Origin: Spirodela intermedia
Lineage: Eukaryota > Streptophyta > Magnoliopsida > Alismatales > Araceae
Length of the DNA: 64,000 nucleotides
Reading direction: 5' to 3'
NCBI GenBank assembly: GCA_902729315.2
Contig: LR746266.1
Coordinates: 5,965,259 to 6,029,258 of the forward strand
Of this stretch, positions 1 through 8,407 are shown in pieces. A model generated the notes under the pieces. The model made no database searches, was not told the origin of the DNA, and saw nothing but the letters and a program-made list of their open reading frames with translations. The translations under genes and the position numbers were made by a program. The stretch's first letter is position 1, and each line of letters opens with the position of its first letter.

Positions 1-680
1 TAGCGCAGGAAGAACTCCGCCACCAGCAGCCGAGATGTCAGCACACTGATGTCCTTGCCGGGGCACTGCTTGTCGCCCGTTGTCGGGTTCTCCATCTCTG
101 GTCCATTCGACCACACCAGGTATCGGAGCAACTCCCTGCCCCGCTTGTAGAAAATGAGAAGTAGAGAGAAGTGTATTCCACATCTACACACCACCGAAAT
201 GCTTACAAGGTCCATATATATATATATATCATACGAGGTAAGAGCTTTATTTAGTTAATGTTTTTAAAACACGTAACCGCTGGCCTCACTGATGTCTGTT
301 GCCGTGAATCGGTAGTTACGCCGGTTCACAGTCTCCTCTTTTAAGTCGTTGTAACCTCCGGTTCAAGAATGTTGTCTTGAACCGTTGGGTGATCCGGTCC
401 AGAGATGTTCTGGTCGTTAATGAGCTCCCCCACGAATCGGTCAGCGACGAACTCGCCGGCATCAGGCATGAACATCCGCGAGTCGTGCGTCACGAGCGGC
501 AAGTAGCCACACAGGATCTCGCCGCCCTTCACCGCGTAGCTCGCCTCTTGGCTCTCGACAACCAGGTCCCGCTTGGCCACCCCGTACTTCACGGGTGGGT
601 CGATCCGAAGGGCCTCGTACACCACAGACTTGGTCAGGTCCATCTTCTCCAGGGCAGCTACGGTCAACTCCCCGCCCTCT
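1..680 (-). pseudogene. Truncated CYP74 (allene oxide synthase-like) pseudogene, 3' half only
   Basis: Bases 1-144 and about 424-680 match, base by base with scattered changes, the C-terminal half of the intact CYP74 gene at 2603-4090 (segments from about 2697 to 3100). The heme-cysteine region (KQCPGKD in the intact gene) lies in 1-144. About 280 bp of unrelated AT-rich DNA (145-423) splits the homology. A six-base deletion removes two residues: PPVKYQYG in the intact gene reads PPVKYG here. Homology stops at about 680 and is replaced by CT-rich sequence, so the N-terminal half, including substrate-recognition sites, is absent. The window edge cuts the extreme 3' end. It is most simply a tandem duplicate that was truncated and then interrupted. 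It cannot encode a working enzyme. Confidence 0.85.
145..423. other. Insertion splitting the CYP74 pseudogene
   Basis: This stretch has no counterpart in the intact paralogue, whose sequence is continuous across the same point. It is AT-rich, holds a short (AT)n run near 212-229, and encodes nothing recognisable. The flanks share only GC, so no clear target-site duplication is visible. It may be a solo LTR or a small non-autonomous element, but no terminal repeats could be identified with confidence. Confidence 0.55.
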
Positions 681-2000
681 CCCTTCCTCCCTCTCTCTCC
701 TTCTCTACCCCTCTCTCTCTCTCTCGCTCTTAAGTGGAGTCCACCCATAATCATACCGTTTAGAGACTTGGTACAAGTATTAGCGGCTCTAATTATTTTA
801 AATTCAAATACTTTTATATTAATTCTGGTGGGCTGACAAAGCGAGCGCCAGTGGATCGGGCTGGGGCCCTGTATGAGCCTTGTTCAATACAAGGCCCACA
901 TTTAGCCCACTAAAAGGAAAATACCGAAAAACTATGCTCGGAATCAGGTGTAACAGTAGCAAAATGGATGAGAGTGTGTGAGAGAGGGAGAAAGAAGGGA
1001 GAGTGAGAGAGTGAGAGGGAAGGAGAGAGGGAGAGAGGGAGGAGAGGAAGAGTGGGAGAGGGCGAGGGAGAGAGGGAGAGGGAAAGGGAGGAAGGGAGAG
1101 AGGGAGAAGAGGGAGAGCGGGAGAGGGAGATAGAGAGGAGCAGCTACGCGATGTTGAGAATGTACATGGTAAAAAAAAAAAAAAGAATGGACGGTGTGAA
1201 TATAGGACAGAGCCTGAACCCTATCACAGCTCATGCCCTGCTCAGATTTGGACCACTCCGAGCTGAATCTAGGCCGCGCCTCGACCTCACCGACCCCGTC
1301 TGGTCCCTTCTTCTAGACTGGCAATGCGATTGCAAACAGCCGGCGAATAAGACGTTGCACCTATTGGCAGGTGACACACGTCTCTCCCCCCCCCCAAACC
1401 CCACCCCACCCGCCGCGGCGCTGGCTTTGGTCCACCACCGTCCCAGAAGTGTCGAACGGCCACCTCTCCCTTGGGTCAGCGGCGGTGGCGGTGGCGGTGG
1501 CGGTGGCCGCCGGGCCCATCCTGTCCCGGCGATCCATCTCGGGCTCGGGTGAGGAACAACCCTTGAGAAGCCCATTACCTTCTCTCGACGAACAATCGAC
1601 GTCCCCGAGTTTGACTTTGTCCCGAATTTCCTAGCGAGCTTGCCGTCAAGGGGGATAGGGAGAGGGACCACGTGGGGCAGACCGGAGCCTTGTGAAGAAT
1701 TCACAGGAGGCGCCGCATCAAAGGATTAAGCCGCGTAAGGTCAGCTGTCAACATGGAGACGTTAGAATCTTTGCCTCCGCTCAAATAGAATACAGCGCAC
1801 GCGATTTTGATGTGGGAGAACGTCCCCAAGTGGCTTGGTCGACGTTTGGACATATCCCAAGGTTAAATCCTAGTGGTGGTGGTTGCGGCGGCTAGGGCCT
1901 CAATGTCGTCGTCCAACGTCACAGTTTTCTGTCTCCACAAGGGGTTTGACCATGTCGGGGCTCATTTCCCTGGAAAACATCACGTAACATGGAGAGAAGT

Positions 2001-2041
<41 letters not shown>

Positions 2042-2602
2042 TCCGTCTCCCTCCCTCCCCGTTATATTCCAACTGTAACTCTCTCCAAGCGAGGTCAGAG
2101 AGAGACCGATCGCAGAAGATTGGAACTGTCAACCCTACCAACGACCTTGTCGACACCCATAAACGCCGACAGCCGGCCCGTTTTCCGCACAGATTGAGAA
2201 AAGGAGCGGTTTTTAATTTTTTTGAGAACCAAAATCATGTAATAATGATCTTATATCGTATTTTCTATCATCATAGGATGTATTTCAGTCTGAATATTCT
2301 TCCCAAGATTTGACATTTGATCTGGCCCTGGTACGATATTACCAGCCGAAGTTAAGTTGGTCGGAAAACTTGGTAGGCATATGGACGGCATTATTCCATT
2401 TCAGTCAAATGCCGCGTATATATTCATTAGGCATTTAAAATCGGCGGCCGAAGCCACTCCATTGAAATCGGAAACAGAAGTAGTTGTGCAATCTCGCCGG
2501 TGGCTAGCCGTCTACCTACTACCACTACAGATATTCAATGCCCCGTCACCGTGGTGACAGCAACCACCGGTACCCGTGCCCTAGCTTCCCCTCCATTGTC
2601 AC
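681..2602. other. Gene-free interval with GA/CT and GGCGGT repeats
   Basis: No coding region is recognised. The interval holds a purine-rich (GA)n-type tract at about 970-1135, a (GGCGGT)n hexanucleotide stretch at about 1480-1510, a perfect G-box palindrome CCACGTGG at 1668-1675, a (CT)n microsatellite at 2003-2037 and GGCCCA motifs near 890-910. Open frames here are low-complexity products of the repeats. Its right end is the 3' flank of the intact CYP74 gene. Confidence 0.5.
2003..2037. repeat. (CT)n microsatellite
   Basis: An uninterrupted CT dinucleotide run of about 17 units, continuing into an imperfect pyrimidine tract. Confidence 0.95.
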
Positions 2603-4090
2603 TCACTCCTTCGACCCAGCCGTCGCCTTGGTCAACGAGGTGAAGGTAACTTTGACAGCCAGAGGGACCTGTCCTAGCTCCGCCGCGAAGGTGTCGTAGC
2701 GCAGGAAGAACTCCGCCACCAGCAACCGAGCCGTCAGCACACTGATGTCCTTGCCGGGGCACTGCTTGTCGCCCGCCGTCGGGTTCTCCGTCTCCGGCCC
2801 GTTCGACCACACCACGTACCGGAGCAGCTCCCTGCCCCGCTCCCCCACGAACCGGTCAGCGACGAACTCCCCGGCGTCAGGCCCGAACACCTGCGGGTCG
2901 CGCGTCGCGAGCGGCTGGTAGCCGAACAAGATCTCGCCGGCCTTCACCGCGTAGCTCGCCTCGTGGCTCTCGACGACCAGATCCCGCTTGGCCACCCCGT
3001 ACTGGTACTTCACGGGCGGGTCCATTCGAAGGGCCTCGTACACCACAGACTTGGTCAATTCCATCTTCTCCAAGGCAGCCGCGGTCAGCTCCCCGCCCTC
3101 TGAGCGCACGGCGGAGCGGACCTCGTCGGCCAGGCGGGCATGAAGGTCGCTCCCGGACTTTGCAAGGAACTGCAGGACCCCGGGAAGGAGCACCTTCAAG
3201 CCGCCGAACGCGTTGAAGCATGCAGCGAAGACGAGGTTGTGGCAGGCCTCTTCTCTGGACAGCCCCAGCTCTTCGGCGAAGTCCAGGGCGGTCTGCGCCG
3301 CGGAGCTGAAGTAATCGTACAGCGCAGCGTAGTCCTTCTTCGCCACGAAGAAGGGTAAAGGGAAGGTGTGGAGTAAGAGATCCTCCAGAATTTTGGGCAG
3401 GCCGAGGGTCATGATGGGACAGAGCTGAAGGAAGAGCCACTTGGTCGCCTTGTTCGGTCCGCTGGAACCGAGCGCCGTCGCCGAGGGGCTCACTCCGGTG
3501 AAGACCTTCCCTAGGAACTCAAACGCGGCGTCGTCGTTGAGGTCGTTGAAGACGAACTTACCCGACCGGGCGATCTCCTCCTCCATGGTGCTGAAGAGGC
3601 CCGAGTACGAAGCCCGGAACTCGGGGATGACGTGGGTTTTCCTCGCGGCGAGGAGATGGAGGAGGACCTGCTTGACCTTGGTGTGGGTGGGCTCGGAGGG
3701 GTCGAGGTACGCGCAGACCCGGTAGCCGCCAGTGAAGGAGGTGGAGGGCACGTAGGTGCCGGTGAAGACGTCCTTCTTCTCCACCTTGGAGCAGTCGAAT
3801 AAAACTTGGAAGCTCTTGGCATCGACGACGGCGACCACTTTCGAGTTCCTCGCCATGAAGGGACCAGGCGGCGCGTTGACCCGGAGGACGGTGGATCCGT
3901 AGCGGTCTATCCGGGACTGGAAGAACTGATCGCCGCCCTGGTTGTACAAGAAGTCAAGGCGATCCATGACTGGGGAGATGAAAGGGATGCCGTAGCTCCC
4001 TGGGATGGCCTTCAATGGGAGCTTGCTCTGCAACTCCCCGGCATCGGATTTCAGCAGGGGGATCTCCTCGGCCGATAGCGAGGAAGACAT
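2603..4090 (-). CDS. CYP74-family cytochrome P450, allene oxide synthase-like, without transit peptide (495 aa)
   Basis: An intronless CYP74 gene. Family members rearrange fatty acid hydroperoxides without O2 or a reductase; the AOS branch makes the allene oxide precursor of jasmonates and related ketols. The ATG at 4088-4090 gives MSSSLSAEEIPLLKSD followed quickly by the CYP74 core (IPGSYGIPFISPVMDRLDF), so there is no room for a plastid transit peptide. Other landmarks are FTGTYVPS (the AOS-type Phe), the I-helix ACFNAFGGLKVLLP, the ExxR-region [14 protein letters not shown], and the heme ligand Cys444 in DKQCPGKD. The residue equivalent to Arabidopsis AOS Ser155 is Ala here (RVCAYLDP), whereas the neighbouring AOS keeps Ser. 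It could be a cytosolic AOS acting on 9- or 13-hydroperoxides, or a divinyl ether synthase-like enzyme; the sequence alone does not decide. Confidence 0.93.
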   Translation of the reverse strand: MSSSLSAEEIPLLKSDAGELQSKLPLKAIPGSYGIPFISPVMDRLDFLYNQGGDQFFQSRIDRYGSTVLRVNAPPGPFMARNSKVVAVVDAKSFQVLFDCSKVEKKDVFTGTYVPSTSFTGGYRVCAYLDPSEPTHTKVKQVLLHLLAARKTHVIPEFRASYSGLFSTMEEEIARSGKFVFNDLNDDAAFEFLGKVFTGVSPSATALGSSGPNKATKWLFLQLCPIMTLGLPKILEDLLLHTFPLPFFVAKKDYAALYDYFSSAAQTALDFAEELGLSREEACHNLVFAACFNAFGGLKVLLPGVLQFLAKSGSDLHARLADEVRSAVRSEGGELTAAALEKMELTKSVVYEALRMDPPVKYQYGVAKRDLVVESHEASYAVKAGEILFGYQPLATRDPQVFGPDAGEFVADRFVGERGRELLRYVVWSNGPETENPTAGDKQCPGKDISVLTARLLVAEFFLRYDTFAAELGQVPLAVKVTFTSLTKATAGSKE

Positions 4091-4147
4091 CTCTTTACTA
4101 TCCGTCTCGCTTCTCTCTCTCTCTCTTTCTCTCGCTGTCTATCTATC

Positions 4148-4154
4148 TATATAT
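4148..4154 (-). promoter_or_regulatory. Possible TATA element of the 495-aa CYP74 gene
   Basis: A TATATAT tract lies about 58-64 bp upstream of the ATG at 4090, next to a purine-rich (GA on the coding strand) leader at 4112-4140. Spacing suits a short 5' UTR. The call is positional only. Confidence 0.4.
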
Positions 4155-4586
4155 CTCTTTGGTCCTCTAGAAAGTCCCTCTCAGCGAGACACCCCACCAA
4201 TCATGCCAGTCAATCCTGTCTGCGCGTGCGCGGAGAGAGTCGTATGTCTCTGGTCTAATATATTGAACGACGAACGAAGAGTTCCGTAATTAATAGGGGA
4301 AGAAGAGTATGAATGTCAAACAGGACACATCGTTCATTCAACTGATTTAAAGGTGGTTAATCAAATAACCCATTTATTTATTATCTATTGTAACGAAGAT
4401 CTACAGCATTAAATATTTACACGGATAACACGAAACCTTCATGTTTGATTAAATTTCGTAATTATCATGGTACCAATTATATAATAAATCCTAGGCCGAT
4501 TAATTTTTCTTGGCCCCGTGCATCTGCTTAATCGGGGGGGGGGTTTAATCAGTCTTTGAATTCACGACGAACAGAAGCGGATTGAC

Positions 4587-4592
4587 CACGTG
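4587..4592. promoter_or_regulatory. G-box (CACGTG) upstream of the 495-aa CYP74 gene
   Basis: A palindromic CACGTG in the context GACCACGTGTCA, about 500 bp upstream of the start codon. G-boxes of this type bind bHLH (MYC2 class) and bZIP factors, and jasmonate pathway genes commonly carry them. Function here is inferred from motif and position. Confidence 0.45.
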
Positions 4593-4803
4593 TCATCGAC
4601 GCTGCCCTTGGGATGTGGAGGCAGTAGCAACCGTGGAGGCGGAAAGAGGAGGGCCACGACCGTAATCGGATAGGGGTGTGGAATTACTATAAATAACAGT
4701 TGACATGTAGTCTACGCCACCTATTGGGCTCTGAAATTTATCAAAGGTCAACAGTTAAAAAGAGAGATTTCTAGAAGAATGCGCAGCCATTCACACTTCC
4801 CAC

Positions 4804-5068
4804 CGTTGACTGTGTAAATCGTAAAAAATACTTAAACAGTTATCGTCGTTGACTGTGAAAATTAAAGGCAGATAGATGAAGGATTCTTAAATATTTTCAT
4901 CGTTTGATGGTGTGAATAATCTGGGGGATATACAAAAGACTTTTGAACATTCTATGTCGTTGACTGTGTCAATCATCGGCGGATAAAGAAAAGACGCCCG
5001 AACATTTTTCATCGTTGACCAACTAATTTGCAGGGAGGTAAAGAAAATATTTTAGAGGTCAAGGAAGG
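4804..5068. repeat. Tandem ~55-bp repeat carrying W-box cores, five copies
   Basis: Five diverged units begin with CGTTGAC or a variant at 4804, 4847, 4901 (CGTTTGATGG), 4958 and 5013, spaced 43, 54, 57 and 55 bp. Each continues with a GTGTVAAT-like block, an AT- and A-rich middle and, where best kept, an ACATTTTTCAT-like end. Four units contain TTGAC, the core bound by WRKY factors; a further TTGAC lies at about 5166. The array sits 0.7-1.0 kb upstream of the 495-aa CYP74 gene and downstream of the AOS gene, so it could act as an enhancer of the former. The repeat is seen directly; the regulatory role is inference. Confidence 0.7.
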
Positions 5069-5321
5069 AGTTTATGGCCAGCGGCGTGTCAGGAAGTAGC
5101 AAATTGGGAAGCGTTGTCTAAGCTTCTCCGGGGCGGAACTTTGGACGGAACCTAGTCGCCCCTATCGTTGACTAACCTTATCGCATCTTAGCATACAGCC
5201 GATCATGGATATGGGACTATTATATATTAGTGTGCTGTGAGGGATCTTTCGTCCGCTTCAGAAACAAAATCTGACCGAGAGATAATGTCTCCGTCTGTTT
5301 GTGTGAATGGCCGTCTGCCGA

Positions 5322-5363
<42 letters not shown>

Positions 5364-5364
5364 T
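5322..5364. repeat. Compound (CT)n(CA)n microsatellite in the AOS 3' region
   Basis: About 14 TC units pass directly into about 8 CA units, starting some 20 bp after the AOS stop codon on the minus strand, so it probably lies in the 3' UTR. Confidence 0.9.
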
Positions 5365-5383
5365 CTGATTGCGCGCCGGGATC

Positions 5384-6943
5384 TCAGAAGGTAGCTTTCT
5401 TCAGGGACGTCAGAGAAATGGAGCTGCCCAGCGTCGACGACTTCGTCTCGACGTCGAATGAGTCGTACCGGAGGAAGAGCTCCGCCACGAGGAGCCGCGC
5501 CACCAGGACAACGAAGTTCTTCCCGGCGCACTGCTTGTTGTCCTGAGTGGGTGTCTCCGTCTCCGGGCCGTTCGACCATAGGACGTGTTGGAGAAGCCGC
5601 TCGCCGTCGCCCAGGAACCTGTCGCCGACAAATTCCTCCGCCCGGTCGAAGATCCGGGGGTCCCTGGTGGCGAAGGGCTGGTAACCGAAGAGCATCTCGC
5701 CGCGCCGGACCTCGTAGGCGGCGTCGTGGCTCTCAATCACCAGGTCGCGCTTGGCCTTGCCGTACTGGAACGGCACCGGCGGCTCGATCCGGAAGGCCTC
5801 GTAGACCACCGACTTCAGCAGGGGCATCTCCTCGATGCCCCTCATCGTCACCTGCCCGTCGTGGGCCCGGACGGCGCTCCGGACCTCCTCCGCCAGCTTG
5901 GTGTGCAGCGCAGTCCCCGCCCGCCCGACCCATTTCATGATGTTCGGGAAGAAGATCTTCATGCCCCCGAAGGAGTTGAAGCACATGGAGAACAAGATAT
6001 TGTGGCAGGCTTCCTCTCGGGAGAGGCCCATCCGCTCCGCCTCGTCCAGGGCCGGCGCCGCCGCCGAGTAGAAGAAATTGTAGAGCCGCTGGTAGTCGGA
6101 CTTGATGAGGGCGGCGGGCAGGCGGACGCTGTGGAGCAGAACGTCCTCCACCAGATAGGGCAGACCCAGCGTGAGCAGGGGGGCGAGCTGGAAGAGAACC
6201 CATTTGTTCACTAGACCGGGCCCGTCCGATCCGAGGCCCCCCCCCGCCGGGTCCTTCCCGAAGAAGGCCCTGCTGAGGAAGTTGAAGGACGCCTGCTCGT
6301 TCGCCGAGCTGAAGTCGGCGGCTCCCTTCTCTGCGAGCTCCAACTCGAGGGCGTCGAACGCGGCGCCGAACGAGCTCTGGAACTCGGGGATCACGGCGTT
6401 CCGGCTGGAACCCAGCAGGTAGAAGAGGAAGTTCTTGAGCAGGGCGTGGTTGGGCTCCGACGGGTCGAGGTAGGAGAGCACGCGGTAGCCGCCGGTTAGC
6501 TCCACGGAGGGCATGAAGGTCCCGGTGAAGAGATCCTTCTTCTCGACCTTGGAGGTGTCAAAGAGGACGGGGAAGGCGGCGCCGTCGAATATGGCAATCA
6601 CGCCGGGGCTGGCGGCGATGGGCGGGCCCGGCGGCATGTTCAGCCGGACGACGGTGGAGCCGTAGCGGCGCGTCCGGTTCCGGAAGTACTCATCCCGACC
6701 CTCGAAGTAGAAGTAGTCAAGCCTGTCGCGCACCGGCCCGATCAGGGGAAGCCCGTAGTCGCCGGGGACCTTCCGGATGGGCAGCTTCTTCCCGGTGCCC
6801 GGCGGCGAAGAGGCCGAGGGGCTGCTCTCGGCGGGCTTATTAGTCTCCGACAGGGTGGCGGAGATGCTCCGGCGCCGCCCGGCGCGGCCGGCACACGCCA
6901 TGCGCGAAGTAGACCAGAAAAGGCAGGCACTTGTGGACGCCAT
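5384..6943 (-). CDS. AOS: Allene oxide synthase, plastid-targeted (CYP74A, 519 aa)
   Basis: Allene oxide synthase converts 13-hydroperoxylinolenic acid to 12,13-epoxyoctadecatrienoic acid, the first committed step of jasmonate synthesis, in the plastid. The reading frame stays open upstream to 7141, but the ATG at 6943 gives a typical transit peptide (MASTSACLFWSTSRMACAG, then a Ser/Arg-rich stretch) and a 519-aa protein matching the usual ~518 aa. Core features are PIRKVPGDYGLPLIGP, NMPPGPP, DLFTGTFMPS (AOS-type Phe), RVLSYLDPSEP (Ser kept), I-helix MCFNSFGGMKIFFP, and heme ligand Cys472 in NKQCAGKNF. It is intronless, GC-rich and in tandem with the paralogue at 2603-4090. All visible hallmarks are intact. 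Confidence 0.97.
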   Translation of the reverse strand: MASTSACLFWSTSRMACAGRAGRRRSISATLSETNKPAESSPSASSPPGTGKKLPIRKVPGDYGLPLIGPVRDRLDYFYFEGRDEYFRNRTRRYGSTVVRLNMPPGPPIAASPGVIAIFDGAAFPVLFDTSKVEKKDLFTGTFMPSVELTGGYRVLSYLDPSEPNHALLKNFLFYLLGSSRNAVIPEFQSSFGAAFDALELELAEKGAADFSSANEQASFNFLSRAFFGKDPAGGGLGSDGPGLVNKWVLFQLAPLLTLGLPYLVEDVLLHSVRLPAALIKSDYQRLYNFFYSAAAPALDEAERMGLSREEACHNILFSMCFNSFGGMKIFFPNIMKWVGRAGTALHTKLAEEVRSAVRAHDGQVTMRGIEEMPLLKSVVYEAFRIEPPVPFQYGKAKRDLVIESHDAAYEVRRGEMLFGYQPFATRDPRIFDRAEEFVGDRFLGDGERLLQHVLWSNGPETETPTQDNKQCAGKNFVVLVARLLVAELFLRYDSFDVETKSSTLGSSISLTSLKKATF

Positions 6944-7023
6944 GCCTTCTCTCTGCGCCCCGCTGAACAGAAATCGAGATCTAGCCCGAACTTGAGGATA
7001 CACGGATTGCTTACCATGTTTGA

Positions 7024-7030
7024 TTTTATA
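7024..7030 (-). promoter_or_regulatory. TATA box of AOS
   Basis: TATAAAA on the minus strand, about 80 bp upstream of the chosen AOS start codon, leaving a leader of roughly 50 bases. This also argues against the longer frame that would begin at 7141, upstream of the box. Confidence 0.6.
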
Positions 7031-7164
7031 AGCGGCAGACGGCTGATGCCTTCGACGGGCAGCTGGAGAGAGAGAAAAAAGCGGCTCTCGTGTTCCTTGC
7101 AGGCTGCCGTCAAACGTAGGTCGGCTCATCCCCACTCCCACGTTTGAGAATTAGCCAACTCCGC

Positions 7165-7172
7165 CCACGTGG
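7165..7172. promoter_or_regulatory. Perfect G-box (CCACGTGG) upstream of AOS
   Basis: An eight-base palindrome about 140 bp upstream of the TATA box. A G-box close to the core promoter fits known MYC2-dependent jasmonate induction of AOS genes. Motif seen; function inferred. Confidence 0.55.
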
Positions 7173-7787
7173 TCGGAAAAGACGGCGTTCCAGCCCGGGG
7201 TCCGGTCCACCAGCTCACATGGACTATGTATGGCCTTCTCCCATGACCCACATGGCAACCGACACAGTGGAAATTAGGGGCCCACCTCCATCCAAACGCG
7301 AAAAATATCCTGTTTTTTATTTATTATCGGCCTGGTGGGACCTACCTGACAGCTGTGGCCCTTGTCTTTACTTTTTTGAAAACCGATCTAACCTGGGATA
7401 ATCCATATATTTTCCCATTATATATTTATATATATATATATATATATCTCTCTCTCTCTTTAAATCGGGTAAGATATCTGCCCCTCGCCAATCGCAATTC
7501 TCTCATGATGACGTGGAAGCATCCAATTTTGTTATTTTTTGACGTTTAGTATTGTACGGCTCAGATCTTCCCCCAACTGCGGACCGTCCTGATTTCGAAC
7601 GCCCGACTGCACACAGCGGGATCCACAAATCGCACAGGGACGTGCAAGAGTACGTCTCGATTCGTGGCAGTGGGTTTTCAAACATCGGATAAGTTGCACG
7701 ATTATAGCGTGCAACCGGCCAAAAGGATAATATGGGCTCGCAGCCCACGAGTAATACGAGCCAAGCTTCACCCCGCCTGATGCACCC

Positions 7788-7826
<39 letters not shown>

Positions 7827-8407
7827 AGGGAGAAAGGGAGAGAGAGGAGAGAGAGAGAGAGGATTTCTCCCTCTTTTTCTTCTTTAAGGTCAAAGGCCCA
7901 GTCCAATGGCATCTTTCCGTGGAAGGAGTTTGTGGAGGATGAACGGCCACACCGGTCAGAAAATCTAGTCTTCCTGATGGAAACGCCTTCCACTGGTCCT
8001 CCCTTCCACCAAGAAGAAGAGTTTAAGGTGGCGTTGGAGACGACTCGCCGATTCCCCTCGGCGAATACGACAGCCCCGTTGATTCTCCACTTGGGCTAGG
8101 AAGCTGGTTCCATTATTCCAGAAGACTGTGGAGCTTGAGAGGCTGTTCGGTATCCTGCAAGTTCCAATGAAGGAGGGGGGAAGGGGGGTCTGTGTGTGTG
8201 TGTGTTTGCGTGGGGGGAGTGGGAGAGGAGGAGCTGGGGATGGAAGTCTGAAGGTCAAGCAGAAGATCCGAGCACGTGGACGCCATGGTGTCCCAATGAT
8301 AATCGTCTCTTCTTCGCCTCCAAGGTGTTCACTCAAGGGTGCGATTAAAGTCAACGCGAGAATATCCGTAATGTGTACAGAGAGAGGTCCCGAACAAGGA
8401 GATCAGG
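7173..8407. other. AOS upstream region and WAK-like kinase 3' flank
   Basis: No gene is seen. It contains an (AT)n-(CT)n stretch at about 7424-7460, a GA microsatellite at 7790-7818 followed by imperfect GA repeats to 7861, and a (TG)n run at about 8190-8205. The GC-rich frames here are shadows of these repeats. Confidence 0.5.
7790..7818. repeat. (GA)n microsatellite
   Basis: About 14 perfect GA units followed by imperfect GA-rich sequence to about 7861. Confidence 0.95.

Noticed and set aside
1052-1704. Long frames on both strands around 1.0-1.7 kb
   Set aside because: They are Glu/Arg-, Pro- or Gly-rich translations of GA and GGCGGT repeats with no recognisable domain.
6944-7141. Upstream extension of the AOS frame by 66 residues
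   Set aside because: A TATA box and a pyrimidine/purine leader lie inside it, and the downstream ATG gives a standard transit peptide and family-typical length.
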